The notes beneath the pieces are model-generated. The model saw only the letters and a list, made by a program, of their open reading frames with translations. It was not told where the DNA came from and did not search any database. 58,396 bases of DNA from contig NZ_NQWI01000025.1 of NCBI RefSeq assembly GCF_002532535.1, positions 1 through 58,396 on the forward strand, read 5' to 3'. Both the position numbers and the translations under genes were made by a program. Source of the DNA: Candidatus Viridilinea mediisalina. GTDB taxonomy: Bacteria > Chloroflexota > Chloroflexia > Chloroflexales > Chloroflexaceae. Of this stretch, positions 1-8,435 are shown piece after piece (positions within the stretch are counted from its first letter, which is position 1; each line of letters starts with the position of its first letter).

Positions 1-76
1 TGACTGGGGGAAGCGGCTGGTGCTGGACGCGGGGCGACCCGTGCAGGCTACCAGTGCGCAGAGTCGAGGGCTTCCC
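1..76 (+). rRNA. rrl: 23S rRNA gene, 3' end (partial)
   Basis: The first bases align by eye with the last helices of bacterial 23S rRNA. The order is a GTG-rich stem, a GCG...CGC stem, a GCTACCAG stretch in place of the usual GCTAACCGG, and a GTCGAGGGCTT tail matching the canonical 3' end. The rest of the gene lies upstream of the window. The exact 3' end is uncertain by about ten bases. The following 5S gene in the same orientation supports the call. Confidence 0.72.
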
Positions 77-159
77 TCCCTCGCCGCACGCGGCGGGGCA
101 ATGAGACGGTAGGTATATCCACGGGCGCTTCAGTTGGGAGGGTAGGACCCCCTCTGCCA

Positions 160-277
160 GTGAGTGTGTGTGGAGCGTGGTGGAACCACCCCGTCCCATC
201 CCGAACCGGGTCGTGAAACGCCGCAGCGCCGATATTACTGGGGCCTGAGCCCTGGGAAGGTAGGTCCACGCACTCGC
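160..277 (+). rRNA. rrf: 5S rRNA
   Basis: Contains the 5S core in order: GCGTGGTGGAACCACC, a CCCATCCCGAAC loop and GTGAAACGCCGCAGCGCCGAT. The terminal stem pairs GAGTGTGT (162-169) with ACGCACTC (268-275). The length of about 116-118 nt is normal. It follows the 23S end by about 85 bases, so this is the distal part of an rRNA operon. Confidence 0.95.
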
Positions 278-287
278 CCATTGTACG

Positions 288-319
288 CCGAAGCCCGCAC
301 CAGTTGGTGCGGGCTTCGG
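288..319 (+). terminator. rRNA operon terminator hairpin
   Basis: A perfect 14-bp stem (288-301 with 306-319) closes on a 4-nt AGTT loop directly after the 5S gene. It has no clean T tract, only TGTGTG. The position and stem strength suggest the end of the rRNA transcript. Confidence 0.7.
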
Positions 320-350
320 TGTGTGCTTGCCTGGGAGCGCGCGAACAAAT

Positions 351-385
351 AGGTGTGTGAGGGAACCTGGTTCCCTCACACACCT
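351..385. repeat. perfect inverted repeat after the rRNA operon
   Basis: AGGTGTGTGAGGGAAC (351-366) pairs perfectly with 370-385 around a tiny CTG loop. It lies between the rRNA terminator and the ABC transporter start. A partly degraded relative containing AACCTGGTTCCCTCGCA lies near 14848-14866 in front of the giant gene, so this may be a dispersed palindrome as well as a second terminator. Confidence 0.65.
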
Positions 386-393
386 ACAAGCAG

Positions 394-399
394 TATAAT
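394..399 (+). promoter_or_regulatory. -10 box TATAAT for a possibly leaderless ABC gene
   Basis: A consensus TATAAT ends 6 bases before the ATG at 406, so transcription would begin at or within a base of the start codon. No Shine-Dalgarno lies between them. The -35 region is poor (TTCCCT at the right spacing). Confidence 0.4.
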
Positions 400-405
400 G
401 GCCCT

Positions 406-2301
406 ATGGCATCAAGCAACCGTTTTTTGCGCCGTCAGATGAGAATGAACCCCGATGCTGCGCCGGGAGGGCCTGAGGAACCGAAGTCGTTTGGGGAGCG
501 TTGGCGTGAGGCGCGGGCTGCGTTTCGGAATGTGCCCCGTGCGTTTCAGTTGGTGTGGCAGGCCCATCGGGGGGCGACGTTGGGTATGGCGCTGGTCGCC
601 TTGATTGGTGGCTTGTTGCCCATTTCGCAAGCCTGGGTTGCCAAGTTGATTGTGGATGCGGTGGTTGCTGCGGTGGTTGATGGTATCGCTGCGGTGGTGG
701 CGCTGCGGGCTGTCTTTCCGCTGCTGTTGGTTGAGTTTGTGCTGCTTACCACTGGTGCGGTACTCAATCAGGTGCGTACCCTGAGTGAGCATATCCTCCA
801 TTCACGCTTGGGCCATACGATCAATACGGCGATTATTCGCAAGTCGCTTGCGCTTGATCTGCACTACTTTGAAGATGCCCAGTTCTACGATAAGCTGCAG
901 AATGCGCGCCGTGAATCCAATTGGCGGGCAATGAGCATGATCCGCACCAGCTTCAATCTGCTCGAAAATGTGATCACCCTGAGCTCTTTTGCCATTGGTC
1001 TGCTTGCGTTTAGCCCGCTGATTGCCCTGTTGCTCTTTGGGGCCACTATTCCCTCATTTGTCGTGCAGACGCGCTATAGCCGTTTGACCTTCCGGCTACT
1101 GACCTGGCGGGCGCCGGAGTTTCGGCGTATGAACTACTTTGAACATCTGTTGACGGTGGATAGCAGTGCGAAGGAGATTAAGCTCTTTGGTTTGGGCGAG
1201 CCTCTGTTGCAGCGTTACCGCGATCAGTTTTGGCAGATTGCCCACGCAGATGAAGCGCTGGCCAAGCGGCGTTCGGTACTCAGTACGCTTTGGGGTCTGT
1301 TGGCAACGCTGAGCTACTATGCCGCGTATGCTTGGATCGTCTTTCTTACTGTGGCCGGGAGCATTACCATTGGAGCGATGACCTTCTACCTGACGCTCTT
1401 CCGCCAGAGCCAAGGGACGTTCCAGGGTCTTTTTACCAACATTGGTCAACTCTACGAGAGTGGGCTATTTTTGGAGAATCTCTTTGGGTTCTTGGCGCTG
1501 ACCCCGCAGATGATGACAGGTCAGGGGCGCGCGGTGCCGCATCCGGTGGTGCAGGGGCTTGAGTTTCGCAATGTGAGCTTTCGCTACCCTGATCGCGAGG
1601 AGTGGGCCTTGCGCGAGGTGAACCTTGTGGTGCGTCCAGGCGAGAAGATCGCCCTTGTAGGTGCCAATGGAGCGGGCAAGACGACACTGATCAAGCTACT
1701 CACCCGGCTCTATGATCCAACCGAGGGGCAAATTCTGCTTGATGGGGTGGATCTGCGCGAGTATGAGCTTGAGGCGTTGCGCCAGGCGATTGGCGTCATT
1801 TTTCAAGATTTTGTGCGCTACCAGGTTTCGGCGCGTGAAAACATTGGCTTTGGCCAGATCGAGCAGTTGGGCGACGAGCCGCGGATTGTGAGTGCGGCGG
1901 CACGCGGTGGTGCAGATGAGGTAATCGCGGGCTTGCCGCAGGGCTATGATACCATTTTGGGCCGTTGGTTCGAGAAGGGGGCCGAACTTTCGGGTGGCCA
2001 GTGGCAGAAGATCGCCTTGGGGCGGGCCTTCATGCGCGATAGTGAAATCTTAGTGCTTGACGAACCGACGGCTGCCCTCGATGCTGAACGGGAATATGAG
2101 ATCTTTCAACGGTTCCGCGAACTTACGGCGGGACGGATTGCCTTCTTGATCAGCCACCGTTTCTCTACGGTACGCATGGCCGACCGCATTGTGGTGATTG
2201 AGCAGGGCCAACTAAGCGAAAGCGGCACCCATGCCGAACTGCTGGCGCTTGGGGGTACCTATGCGCGGCTCTTCCACATGCAGGCGGAGGGGTATCGGTG
2301 A
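406..2301 (+). CDS. ABC transporter, fused permease and ATP-binding protein
   Basis: This 631-residue half-transporter of the exporter (type IV, MsbA/LmrA-like) class would act as a dimer in the cytoplasmic membrane. The N-terminal half has several hydrophobic segments (roughly residues 55-340). The C-terminal nucleotide-binding domain has Walker A GANGAGKTT (about 419-427), signature LSGGQ (about 528), Walker B ILVLDEPTAALD (about 547) and the H-loop ISHRF (about 583). The substrate cannot be told from sequence. The ATG at 406 has no Shine-Dalgarno and may be leaderless. The gene stands alone, followed by a 29-bp inverted repeat and a convergent gene. Confidence 0.9.
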   Translation: MASSNRFLRRQMRMNPDAAPGGPEEPKSFGERWREARAAFRNVPRAFQLVWQAHRGATLGMALVALIGGLLPISQAWVAKLIVDAVVAAVVDGIAAVVALRAVFPLLLVEFVLLTTGAVLNQVRTLSEHILHSRLGHTINTAIIRKSLALDLHYFEDAQFYDKLQNARRESNWRAMSMIRTSFNLLENVITLSSFAIGLLAFSPLIALLLFGATIPSFVVQTRYSRLTFRLLTWRAPEFRRMNYFEHLLTVDSSAKEIKLFGLGEPLLQRYRDQFWQIAHADEALAKRRSVLSTLWGLLATLSYYAAYAWIVFLTVAGSITIGAMTFYLTLFRQSQGTFQGLFTNIGQLYESGLFLENLFGFLALTPQMMTGQGRAVPHPVVQGLEFRNVSFRYPDREEWALREVNLVVRPGEKIALVGANGAGKTTLIKLLTRLYDPTEGQILLDGVDLREYELEALRQAIGVIFQDFVRYQVSARENIGFGQIEQLGDEPRIVSAAARGGADEVIAGLPQGYDTILGRWFEKGAELSGGQWQKIALGRAFMRDSEILVLDEPTAALDAEREYEIFQRFRELTAGRIAFLISHRFSTVRMADRIVVIEQGQLSESGTHAELLALGGTYARLFHMQAEGYR

Positions 2302-2324
2302 GGAGCGGGAGGCAAAGAGGTTTT

Positions 2325-2410
2325 TTCACCACAGAGGCACCGAGAACACAGAGTGGAGAGCAATCGCCCCCCTTCAAAACCTCTGTGTCCTCGGTGCCTC
2401 TGTGGTGAAT
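2325..2410. repeat. CACAGAG-type inverted repeat, copy 1
   Basis: The left arm (2325-2353) and right arm (2381-2409) are inverted copies of a sequence containing CACCACAGAGGCACCGAG, with one mismatch in about 29 bp and a 27-nt loop. It lies between the convergent stops of the ABC gene and the phasin-like gene, so it could end transcription in both directions. Related copies lie at 12435-12534 and 50171-50276. Confidence 0.8.
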
Positions 2411-2422
2411 ATCTCGGTATCT

Positions 2423-2980
2423 CTACTTCTTGCTGGGCTCAGCCGCATTGGGCGTACCAGCGGCCTTCATCATCATCTGGCTGAACTGGGTCTGGGCCTC
2501 GACCGCCTTCTGAGCGGCGTCCTGCCAGGTAGCCATCACCTTCTGCGCCTGGCTCATGTCCCAGCTTTGGGCGAGGGTACCGGGATCAGCCTTCTTGAGC
2601 ATATCGAACCAATTCTCGGAGAAGCGAACCTGCATATCGGTCCATGTGCGGGTCATTTCGAGCATCTGGCGTGTCCACTCAATGGCGCTGGTGGGCATAC
2701 CAGGCATAGCGGGCATGCCGGGGATCGTGGGCATACCGGGCATGCTGGGCATGTTGACCGAGTTAGCAGCCACACTCTCGGCCCAGAGGCGCGTCAGCTC
2801 AAGCTGCTGCTCGAGGGCATACTTCACGGTGCCACGCCAGGTCTCGACAGTCTTCTGCCAGGCTTCGGCACTCTGGGGGGTTGCCGCCAGTTGCATCGAG
2901 GACACCCAGCTCTCCCAGACCTTCTGCTGCGTGCTAGTGAAAGTCTTGAGCATATCGTTCGCCTGCTTCGTCCAGTCCAT
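2423..2980 (-). CDS. phasin-like protein
   Basis: A 185-residue soluble protein, almost wholly amphipathic helix, rich in Gln, Met and Trp. A central Pro/Gly/Met segment (residues about 77-96) repeats P-G-M-P with small changes. The helix-hinge-helix build, the N-terminal TKQANDMLKTF-like opening and an Ala/Pro/Lys tail resemble phasins or PhaE-like helpers that coat polyhydroxyalkanoate granules. That assignment rests on overall character, not a diagnostic motif. The start is well set by AAGGAGG five bases before the ATG. No PHA synthase is nearby. A generic coiled-coil protein is the alternative. Confidence 0.5.
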   Translation of the reverse strand: MDWTKQANDMLKTFTSTQQKVWESWVSSMQLAATPQSAEAWQKTVETWRGTVKYALEQQLELTRLWAESVAANSVNMPSMPGMPTIPGMPAMPGMPTSAIEWTRQMLEMTRTWTDMQVRFSENWFDMLKKADPGTLAQSWDMSQAQKVMATWQDAAQKAVEAQTQFSQMMMKAAGTPNAAEPSKK

Positions 2981-3093
2981 GCGGTCCTCCTTGTATCGGG
3001 CTCGTGATAATTAAGAGTGGCCCTGTAACGGTACTACAATTACGCTCGGCGTATGGATTGAGCGTACCAGAAATGGTTACAGATGAGTTACGT

Positions 3094-3209
3094 TGGGGCT
3101 ACGCCCCAAACCCTTTTTTTTCTTTCGTGTTGGCGGCTTCGCCGCCAACACGAAAGTGAAGAAGTTTTTCGGGGGCGGCTTCGCCGCCCCTGCACCCCCG
3201 CCGGGGGTG
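3094..3209. repeat. hairpin cluster, family B copy 1
   Basis: Four adjacent perfect hairpins: TTGGGG-ctacg-CCCCAA (3094-3110) followed by a T8 tract, a 15-bp stem with TTC loop (3123-3137/3141-3155), GGGGCGGC-ttc-GCCGCCCC (3172-3190) and CACCCCCG/CGGGGGTG (3193-3209). The second hairpin recurs at four other places in the window. No gene is supported between 2981 and 3320. A longer open frame through the cluster into the SDR gene is a by-product of its composition. Confidence 0.8.
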
Positions 3210-3320
3210 GGTTTGACAAGCCTCGCTCTCTTCCCTACCATGAGAGCTTACACCTGCCTACTACTTTCTCACTGCTCTTTGCTATTTCCTAACCTGCTCT
3301 TTCCTATTTTCTCACCTGCT

Positions 3321-4103
3321 ATGGATCCAAAAAACCGGGTCACGATCATCACGGGGGCTTCGGCTGGGATTGGGGCGGCAACGGCGCGGCTCTTTGCCGA
3401 GGCTGAGGCGCGTTTGGTGTTGGCCGCACGGCAACGCGAACCGTTGGAGGCGTTGGCGGCTGAGTTGCCTGGTGCGCTGGTGGTGCCGACTGATGTGGCC
3501 GATCCTGAGGCTTGTCGCCAGCTTGTGGCCCGCGCTAAACAGAGTTTTGGGCGGGTTGATCTTTTGATCAACAATGCGGGGGTTGGCTTGGCTGGGCCTG
3601 CGGCTGAGTTGCGAACGGAGGATGTGCAGCAGGCGTTGGCGGTGGATCTGTTTGGCCCGCTCTGGTTGATGCAGGCGGTGGTGCCGTTGATGCGTGCCCA
3701 GGGTTTGGGCCAGATTATTAATGTGTCGAGTGTGTTGGCGGCCCAACCGTTGCCCTATTTGGGGGCCTATGCTGGGGCTAAGGCGGCCTTGGAGCGGGTG
3801 AGTGAGGCGCTGCGGATGGAGTTGCGTGGTACGGGTGTGGAGGTTTCGGTGGTGCGGCCTGGTACGACCCGTACTAATTTTAGCGCCCATCGGCTTGGGA
3901 TCGGGCGCGAACGGCGGAGTCGCTTCGCACCAGCGGGCGTCACGCCGGAGACGGTGGCGCGTACCATTTTGTATGTCGCCCGCCATGAACCACGGTGCGC
4001 CTATGTGACGCGGGGTGACCGTCTGGGCGTGTTTTTGGCTACACTCTTTCCGGGTCTGCTTGAACGTCTGCTGGCCCGGGCAATACGTTGGGAGCAACCG
4101 TGA
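3321..4103 (+). CDS. short-chain dehydrogenase/reductase
   Basis: A 260-residue classical SDR with the NAD(P) fold: TGASAGIG at residues 11-18, NNAG at 84-87, catalytic Ser137, Tyr150 and Lys154 (YAGAK), and the late PG motif. The ARQRE segment after beta2 suggests NADP(H) preference. The substrate is unknown. The frame is open further upstream through a repeat cluster, but the Rossmann fold begins right after the ATG at 3321, so that start is chosen. The stop overlaps the GTG start of the tricorn-like gene by four bases (GTGA), so the two are probably co-translated. Confidence 0.88.
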   Translation: MDPKNRVTIITGASAGIGAATARLFAEAEARLVLAARQREPLEALAAELPGALVVPTDVADPEACRQLVARAKQSFGRVDLLINNAGVGLAGPAAELRTEDVQQALAVDLFGPLWLMQAVVPLMRAQGLGQIINVSSVLAAQPLPYLGAYAGAKAALERVSEALRMELRGTGVEVSVVRPGTTRTNFSAHRLGIGRERRSRFAPAGVTPETVARTILYVARHEPRCAYVTRGDRLGVFLATLFPGLLERLLARAIRWEQP

Positions 4104-7100
4104 GTGATCCTGCTGCTCAAGCTTTGTTTCGGATGTCTGCGATTGACCCTGATGGCCGCTGGGTTGCGTTTGTGCATGCTGGTGATCTCTGGTTGGTTGA
4201 TGCGGCTGGTGGGGTAGCTGAACGTCTCACGGCCCATCCCGCTTCGCACTATAGTCCCCGCTTTAGCCCCGATGGGCGTCAGTTGGCCTTTACCTCCAAT
4301 CGGAGTGGGAGTGGTGATGTCTATTTGCTGCCGCTGCATGGTGGTACGGCGCGCCAGTTGACCTTTCATGATGCGCGCCATACAGTAGAGGATTGGACGC
4401 CTGATGGCAGTGCGCTCTATGTGAGTAGTGGGCGTGATCAATGTGGCACGGCGCTCTATCGGGTGGGGCTGGAGGGCATGATGCCGACGTTGCTCTATGC
4501 CGAACCCTATGAGCAGTTGGGGCAGCTTAGTGTTGCGCCCGACGGCGTGTGGGTTGCTTTTAGCAACATGCGCGAGCGTTGGTGGCGGCGTGGGCCCAAT
4601 CCGTTTGCACCGGGTGAGATCTGGCTGGGCCCGACCGATCCTGATGAGAATGCACTGCGCCTGATTGCTGGCCCTGGGCCGGTGGCGGGCTACCCGCAAT
4701 TGGCTGCGCCCTATGCTGGGCGGAATGCTTGGCCACTCTGGGCCGCTGATGGGCGCGGGATCTATTTTGTCAGCGACCGCGATGGCAACGAGAATCTCTG
4801 GTATCAGCCCCTGGATGGAGGGCTGCCCAAGCAGATTACGTTTTTGCGCGATGGGCGTTTGTTGCATCCGCAGATTGCACGCAATGCGGGCCTGATTGTC
4901 TTTGAACGCGAGGGGCAGATCTGGCGTTGCGATCTTGAGACGGGTGAGGTTGCGCCAACTCAGATTACTGCGCGTGGCGATGGTAAGGTGATGCCGGTGC
5001 GCTATGAGCATTGGCAACGGGGCTTCAGTGATATGCGTCTGAGCCCTGATGGGAAGAAGGTTGCGTTTGTGGCGCGGGGCGAGATTTTTGCCGATTTTGC
5101 CGATAAAGAGACCGACCGTGAACTGCGGCAAGGGCCCAGTTTTCGGGTCACCGATACGCGGGCCCGCGAACGTCAGCCGGTCTGGACGCCCAATAGCCGC
5201 ACGCTGCTCTATGTTTCTGATCGTCATGGCGAAGATGAGATCTACCGCTATGATTTTGTGACGCGCCAAGAGCAACGCTTAACGCATGATCTGCAACCAA
5301 AACAATTGCCGCGCGTCTCGCCCGATGGCACATGGCTGGCGTATCTCAGTGGCCATGATCGGGTGCAGTTGCTCAATTTGGTTGAGGAGGGCGCAGAGGT
5401 GCGCGAGCTCTGCCGGGCGCGCTTTGTGGTTGCGGCTGATCTGGCTTGGTCGCCCAATTCGCGTTGGCTGGCCTATATCGCCCAGGATGAACGCTTCTTC
5501 AGCAATGTCTATATTGTGCCGGTTGAGGGTGGTACGCCCCGTCAGATTACCTTTTTGAGCAACCTTGATGGTGGTGATCTATTGTGGGCACCCAATGGGC
5601 AGTTTATCATTTTTACGACGGAACACTATCGGGCTGAGGCGCAGATTGTGCGGGTTGATCTCTTGCCGCCCCATCCGCTCTTTCGTGAAGCGGAGTTTGA
5701 GAAGCTCTTTCAGGAGAAGAAAGAGAAGAAGGAACAGCAGCGCAAGGACGAAGGGGCGCCGGAACCGGAGGGCGATGAGCAGCCCACTGAAGAGGCGCCT
5801 GAGCCTGAGCAGGGCGTTAAGCATGCGCAGGAGCGTGCAGAGTTTGAACGGCTGCTCGCAGGGATTGAGCGGCGGCTACGCTTTTTGACTCCGATCCAGA
5901 TGGATGCAACGGCGGCAGCGCTTAGTCCTGACAGCAAAGAGTTGCTCTTCACGGCGATAGTTGCGGGCAAACTCAATCTCTGGGCCTTGCCCTTGGATGA
6001 ACCACGGGCTGATCATCCGCCGCGTCAGCTTACGGCGAGCGAGAGTAGCAAGTATGCGGTGCAGTTTGCGCCTGATGGGAAGACATTCTTCTACCTTGAA
6101 GATGGTGTCATAACCATGCGAAAGTTCCCGTCGGGCAACGATCCGGTGCGGGTGCATGTGCGGGCCGAAGTGACCGTGGACTTTCATGCGGAGAAGTTGC
6201 AGATCTTTGGCGAAGCGTGGCGCGCCTTGCGCGACAGCTTTTATGATCCGACCTTTCGGGGGCAAGATTGGAACGCGCTACGCGAACGTTTTGCCCCCTG
6301 GGTTGCGGGGGTACAGACCACGGGCGAGTTGCATAGCTTGATCAACCTGATGGTCGGCGAGTTGCGCACCTCCCACTTGGGCATCCGCTTTGGTGCTTGG
6401 ATGGGCAGTGACGGGTATACTGGGATTATGCTTGATGCGGGGGTGTTGCGGCAGCATGGCCATGCGCGGATTGAGCGGATTATCCCTGACAGCCCTGCGG
6501 CGCTTGTTGCGCAGCCGCCTGTGGCGGGCGAATACCTCTGCAGCATAGACGGCACGGCTTTGGGGCCAGGGGTAAGCTTAGATCAACTCTTGCGGCGCAG
6601 CGTAGGGCGGCGGGTGCGGCTCGGCCTTGCGGCCACCCCAAGTGGCACCGAGGTGCGTGAGGTGGACGTGCGCCCGGTGGATGCGGCTACATACTGGCAG
6701 TTGCGCTACCGCGACTGGGTACACCAGAACGAAGCCTATGTCCATCGGGTGAGCCAGGGGCGTTTGGGTTATGTGCATATTGACAGGATGAGCTATCCAG
6801 CCTACCAGCAATTCTTGGCCGATCTGGATGCTGAAGCGCATGGCAAGGATGGCGTCATTGTTGATGTGCGCTACAATGGAGGGGGGCATACCGCAACCTT
6901 CATTCTTGACGTATTGACGCGGCGCTCTTCGTTGTTGAGTGGCTTTCGTGAGCGGGCAACGCTGGATGCGAGCCATCTTGCGGGTAACCGTGTGTTGAAC
7001 CGACCCACTGTGTTGATCACCAACGAGCGCTCGGCCAGCAACACCGAGATGTTGAGCGAGAGTTACCGGCGGCTCGGCCTCGGGCGCGTGGTAGGGCGAC

Positions 7101-7315
7101 CCACTGCTGGCGCGGTGATCTGGGCTTACACGATGCGCTTATTGGACGGAGCTGGCTTGCGCCTACCGCGCCTCTCGGTCGTGACCCCAGAAGGTGAAGA
7201 CCTGGAGGGGCGGGGGCGTCCGGTGGATGTTGAAGTGGCGCGGCCCTTGGGTGAATGGAACCGTGGGCGGGATCGTCAGCTTGACGCGGCGGTAGAGGTG
7301 TTGCTTGGGAAGTAG
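4100..7315 (+). CDS. tricorn-like protease (S41 family)
   Basis: A 1,071-residue protein with the tricorn core architecture. Two TolB/PD40-type beta-propellers (about 10-290 and 300-690) have many SPDG/APDG repeats. They are followed by a core domain, a PDZ domain (about 765-850) and an S41 peptidase domain. The expected His is in SHLG (about 759) and the nucleophile in SASN (Ser about 980). Family members form large cytosolic complexes that degrade oligopeptides from upstream proteases. An insert of alternating Lys/Glu then Glu/Pro residues (about 530-585) breaks the second propeller. The GTG at 4100 has GGGAG five bases upstream and overlaps the SDR stop; an in-frame TTG at 4088 is less likely. 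No signal peptide is seen. Confidence 0.88.
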   Translation: MSDPAAQALFRMSAIDPDGRWVAFVHAGDLWLVDAAGGVAERLTAHPASHYSPRFSPDGRQLAFTSNRSGSGDVYLLPLHGGTARQLTFHDARHTVEDWTPDGSALYVSSGRDQCGTALYRVGLEGMMPTLLYAEPYEQLGQLSVAPDGVWVAFSNMRERWWRRGPNPFAPGEIWLGPTDPDENALRLIAGPGPVAGYPQLAAPYAGRNAWPLWAADGRGIYFVSDRDGNENLWYQPLDGGLPKQITFLRDGRLLHPQIARNAGLIVFEREGQIWRCDLETGEVAPTQITARGDGKVMPVRYEHWQRGFSDMRLSPDGKKVAFVARGEIFADFADKETDRELRQGPSFRVTDTRARERQPVWTPNSRTLLYVSDRHGEDEIYRYDFVTRQEQRLTHDLQPKQLPRVSPDGTWLAYLSGHDRVQLLNLVEEGAEVRELCRARFVVAADLAWSPNSRWLAYIAQDERFFSNVYIVPVEGGTPRQITFLSNLDGGDLLWAPNGQFIIFTTEHYRAEAQIVRVDLLPPHPLFREAEFEKLFQEKKEKKEQQRKDEGAPEPEGDEQPTEEAPEPEQGVKHAQERAEFERLLAGIERRLRFLTPIQMDATAAALSPDSKELLFTAIVAGKLNLWALPLDEPRADHPPRQLTASESSKYAVQFAPDGKTFFYLEDGVITMRKFPSGNDPVRVHVRAEVTVDFHAEKLQIFGEAWRALRDSFYDPTFRGQDWNALRERFAPWVAGVQTTGELHSLINLMVGELRTSHLGIRFGAWMGSDGYTGIMLDAGVLRQHGHARIERIIPDSPAALVAQPPVAGEYLCSIDGTALGPGVSLDQLLRRSVGRRVRLGLAATPSGTEVREVDVRPVDAATYWQLRYRDWVHQNEAYVHRVSQGRLGYVHIDRMSYPAYQQFLADLDAEAHGKDGVIVDVRYNGGGHTATFILDVLTRRSSLLSGFRERATLDASHLAGNRVLNRPTVLITNERSASNTEMLSESYRRLGLGRVVGRPTAGAVIWAYTMRLLDGAGLRLPRLSVVTPEGEDLEGRGRPVDVEVARPLGEWNRGRDRQLDAAVEVLLGK

Positions 7316-7340
7316 TCATATGGACAAAAGAGTCCCAAGG

Positions 7341-7383
7341 TTTACAAAAAGCCAACAGTAGTATATAAAAGGTTTAGTACTAC
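7341..7383 (+). promoter_or_regulatory. promoter with overlapping operator-like repeat
   Basis: TTTACA (7341-7346) and TATAAA (7364-7369) are separated by 17 bp. GTAGTA (7358-7363) and TACTAC (7378-7383) form an inverted repeat bracketing the -10 box and start point, the usual position for a repressor site. Confidence 0.55.
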
Positions 7384-7435
7384 CAATCGTCATAGATTGC
7401 ACAGAGCCGGGCGTTGCCCGGATAGCAGGTAGACT

Positions 7436-8206
7436 ATGAGCAACCTTGCCCCCCTTCGTTTTTCGGTCTGTATCGAGACCATGTTCACCGAGATGCCCTT
7501 CGAGCAGCGGCTCGAATATGTGGCGGATCTGGGCTTTTCAGCCTTCGAGTTCTGGTCGCGCCAGGGCAAAGACATGAACATCACGTTGGCCCTCAAGCTA
7601 GCCTTACGGCTTGAGGTGAGCGCCTTTATTGGGAGTCGCGCAGCCCTTGTTGATCCAGCGCAGCACAACCAGTTCATGAGCGAAATCACGCATGCTGCCG
7701 GGTTAGCCGTTGATCTTTCATGCAATAATTTAATTGTGACCAGCGGCCCGGCCTTGCCCGATGTTTCGCGTGAAGAGCAATATGCCAGCATTGTGGCCGC
7801 GTTGCGTGAGGCTGCACCGATTGCCGATGATGCGGATGTGTGTATTGTGCTGCAACCCATGAATGCACGCGACAACCCAGGCACATTCCTGACCTCGTCG
7901 GACGAAGGCTTTGCGATTGTACGCGAAGTCAACAACCCGCATGTTAAACTCTGCTTTGACCTGTACCACCAGCAGATCAGTGAAGGCAACCTGACCACAC
8001 GGATCATCGAGAATTTGGACATGATCGGTCACATCAAAGTTGCCGACGTGCCAGGGCGGCATGAGCCGGGCACCGGCGAGATCAACTTTGAACACATCTT
8101 TGGCGTTTTGCGCGAACACGGCTACCGCGGCTTCGTGGGGCTGGAGTATACGCCACTAGTGGATGCGATTGCGAGCCTCAAGGCGGTGCGGGCGCTGGGG
8201 CAGTAG
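7436..8206 (+). CDS. hydroxypyruvate isomerase-like TIM-barrel enzyme
   Basis: A 256-residue xylose-isomerase-like (AP endonuclease 2 superfamily) TIM barrel. The C-terminal signature GHIKVADVPGRHEPGTGEI and the following GLEY are typical of hydroxypyruvate isomerase and related sugar isomerases or epimerases. FDLYHQQ (Asp175, His178) supplies the central metal site. At residue 140, where relatives usually carry a Glu ligand (L-E-P-x-N), this protein reads L-Q-P-M-N, from CAA where GAA would give Glu. Start: ATG with AGGTAG a few bases upstream. It is transcribed alone from the promoter at 7341-7369. Function in hydroxypyruvate metabolism is inferred from family only. Confidence 0.75.
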   Translation: MSNLAPLRFSVCIETMFTEMPFEQRLEYVADLGFSAFEFWSRQGKDMNITLALKLALRLEVSAFIGSRAALVDPAQHNQFMSEITHAAGLAVDLSCNNLIVTSGPALPDVSREEQYASIVAALREAAPIADDADVCIVLQPMNARDNPGTFLTSSDEGFAIVREVNNPHVKLCFDLYHQQISEGNLTTRIIENLDMIGHIKVADVPGRHEPGTGEINFEHIFGVLREHGYRGFVGLEYTPLVDAIASLKAVRALGQ

Positions 8207-8227
8207 GATGGATGTATCGGGCTGGAT

Positions 8228-8355
8228 CTGAGAGACTGTCTGAGCAGGGGCTCAGTGTTGTTGCACACGATGTTGAATACGTTGGAGTGCCGGCTTTAGC
8301 CGGCTGAAACCGGCATTCCAACGCCAGTTCATAGACTTTTCAGACAGCCTCTCAG
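8228..8355. repeat. GCCGGC palindrome element, family C copy 1
   Basis: A 128-bp element bounded by 15-bp terminal inverted repeats (8228-8242 and 8341-8355, one mismatch). The core is a palindrome, GGAGTGCCGGCTTTAGCC then its near mirror. The shape is that of a miniature inverted-repeat element. A second copy lies at 48553-48644. No coding capacity. Confidence 0.75.
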
Positions 8356-8361
8356 ACCGGC

Positions 8362-8390
8362 TTGATCTATAGGAATTTTTGTGTTATCAT
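8362..8390 (+). promoter_or_regulatory. promoter for the methyltransferase gene
   Basis: TTGATC (8362-8367) and TATCAT (8385-8390) are spaced by 17 bp. The predicted start near 8397 lies downstream of an in-frame TTG at 8379, which argues for the later ATG at 8436. Confidence 0.6.
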
Positions 8391-8435
8391 ACACGATATA
8401 GGATTGCATGGTCATATCATAGGGGTTGTAATCTT

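Noticed and set aside
2231-3007. Plus-strand frame across the ABC gene end and the phasin-like gene
   Set aside because: It covers the inverted repeat and runs antisense to a gene with a strong Shine-Dalgarno; the protein looks like a frame shadow.
3093-3320. Upstream extension of the SDR gene
   Set aside because: The added 76 residues come from a hairpin cluster and precede a complete Rossmann-fold start.
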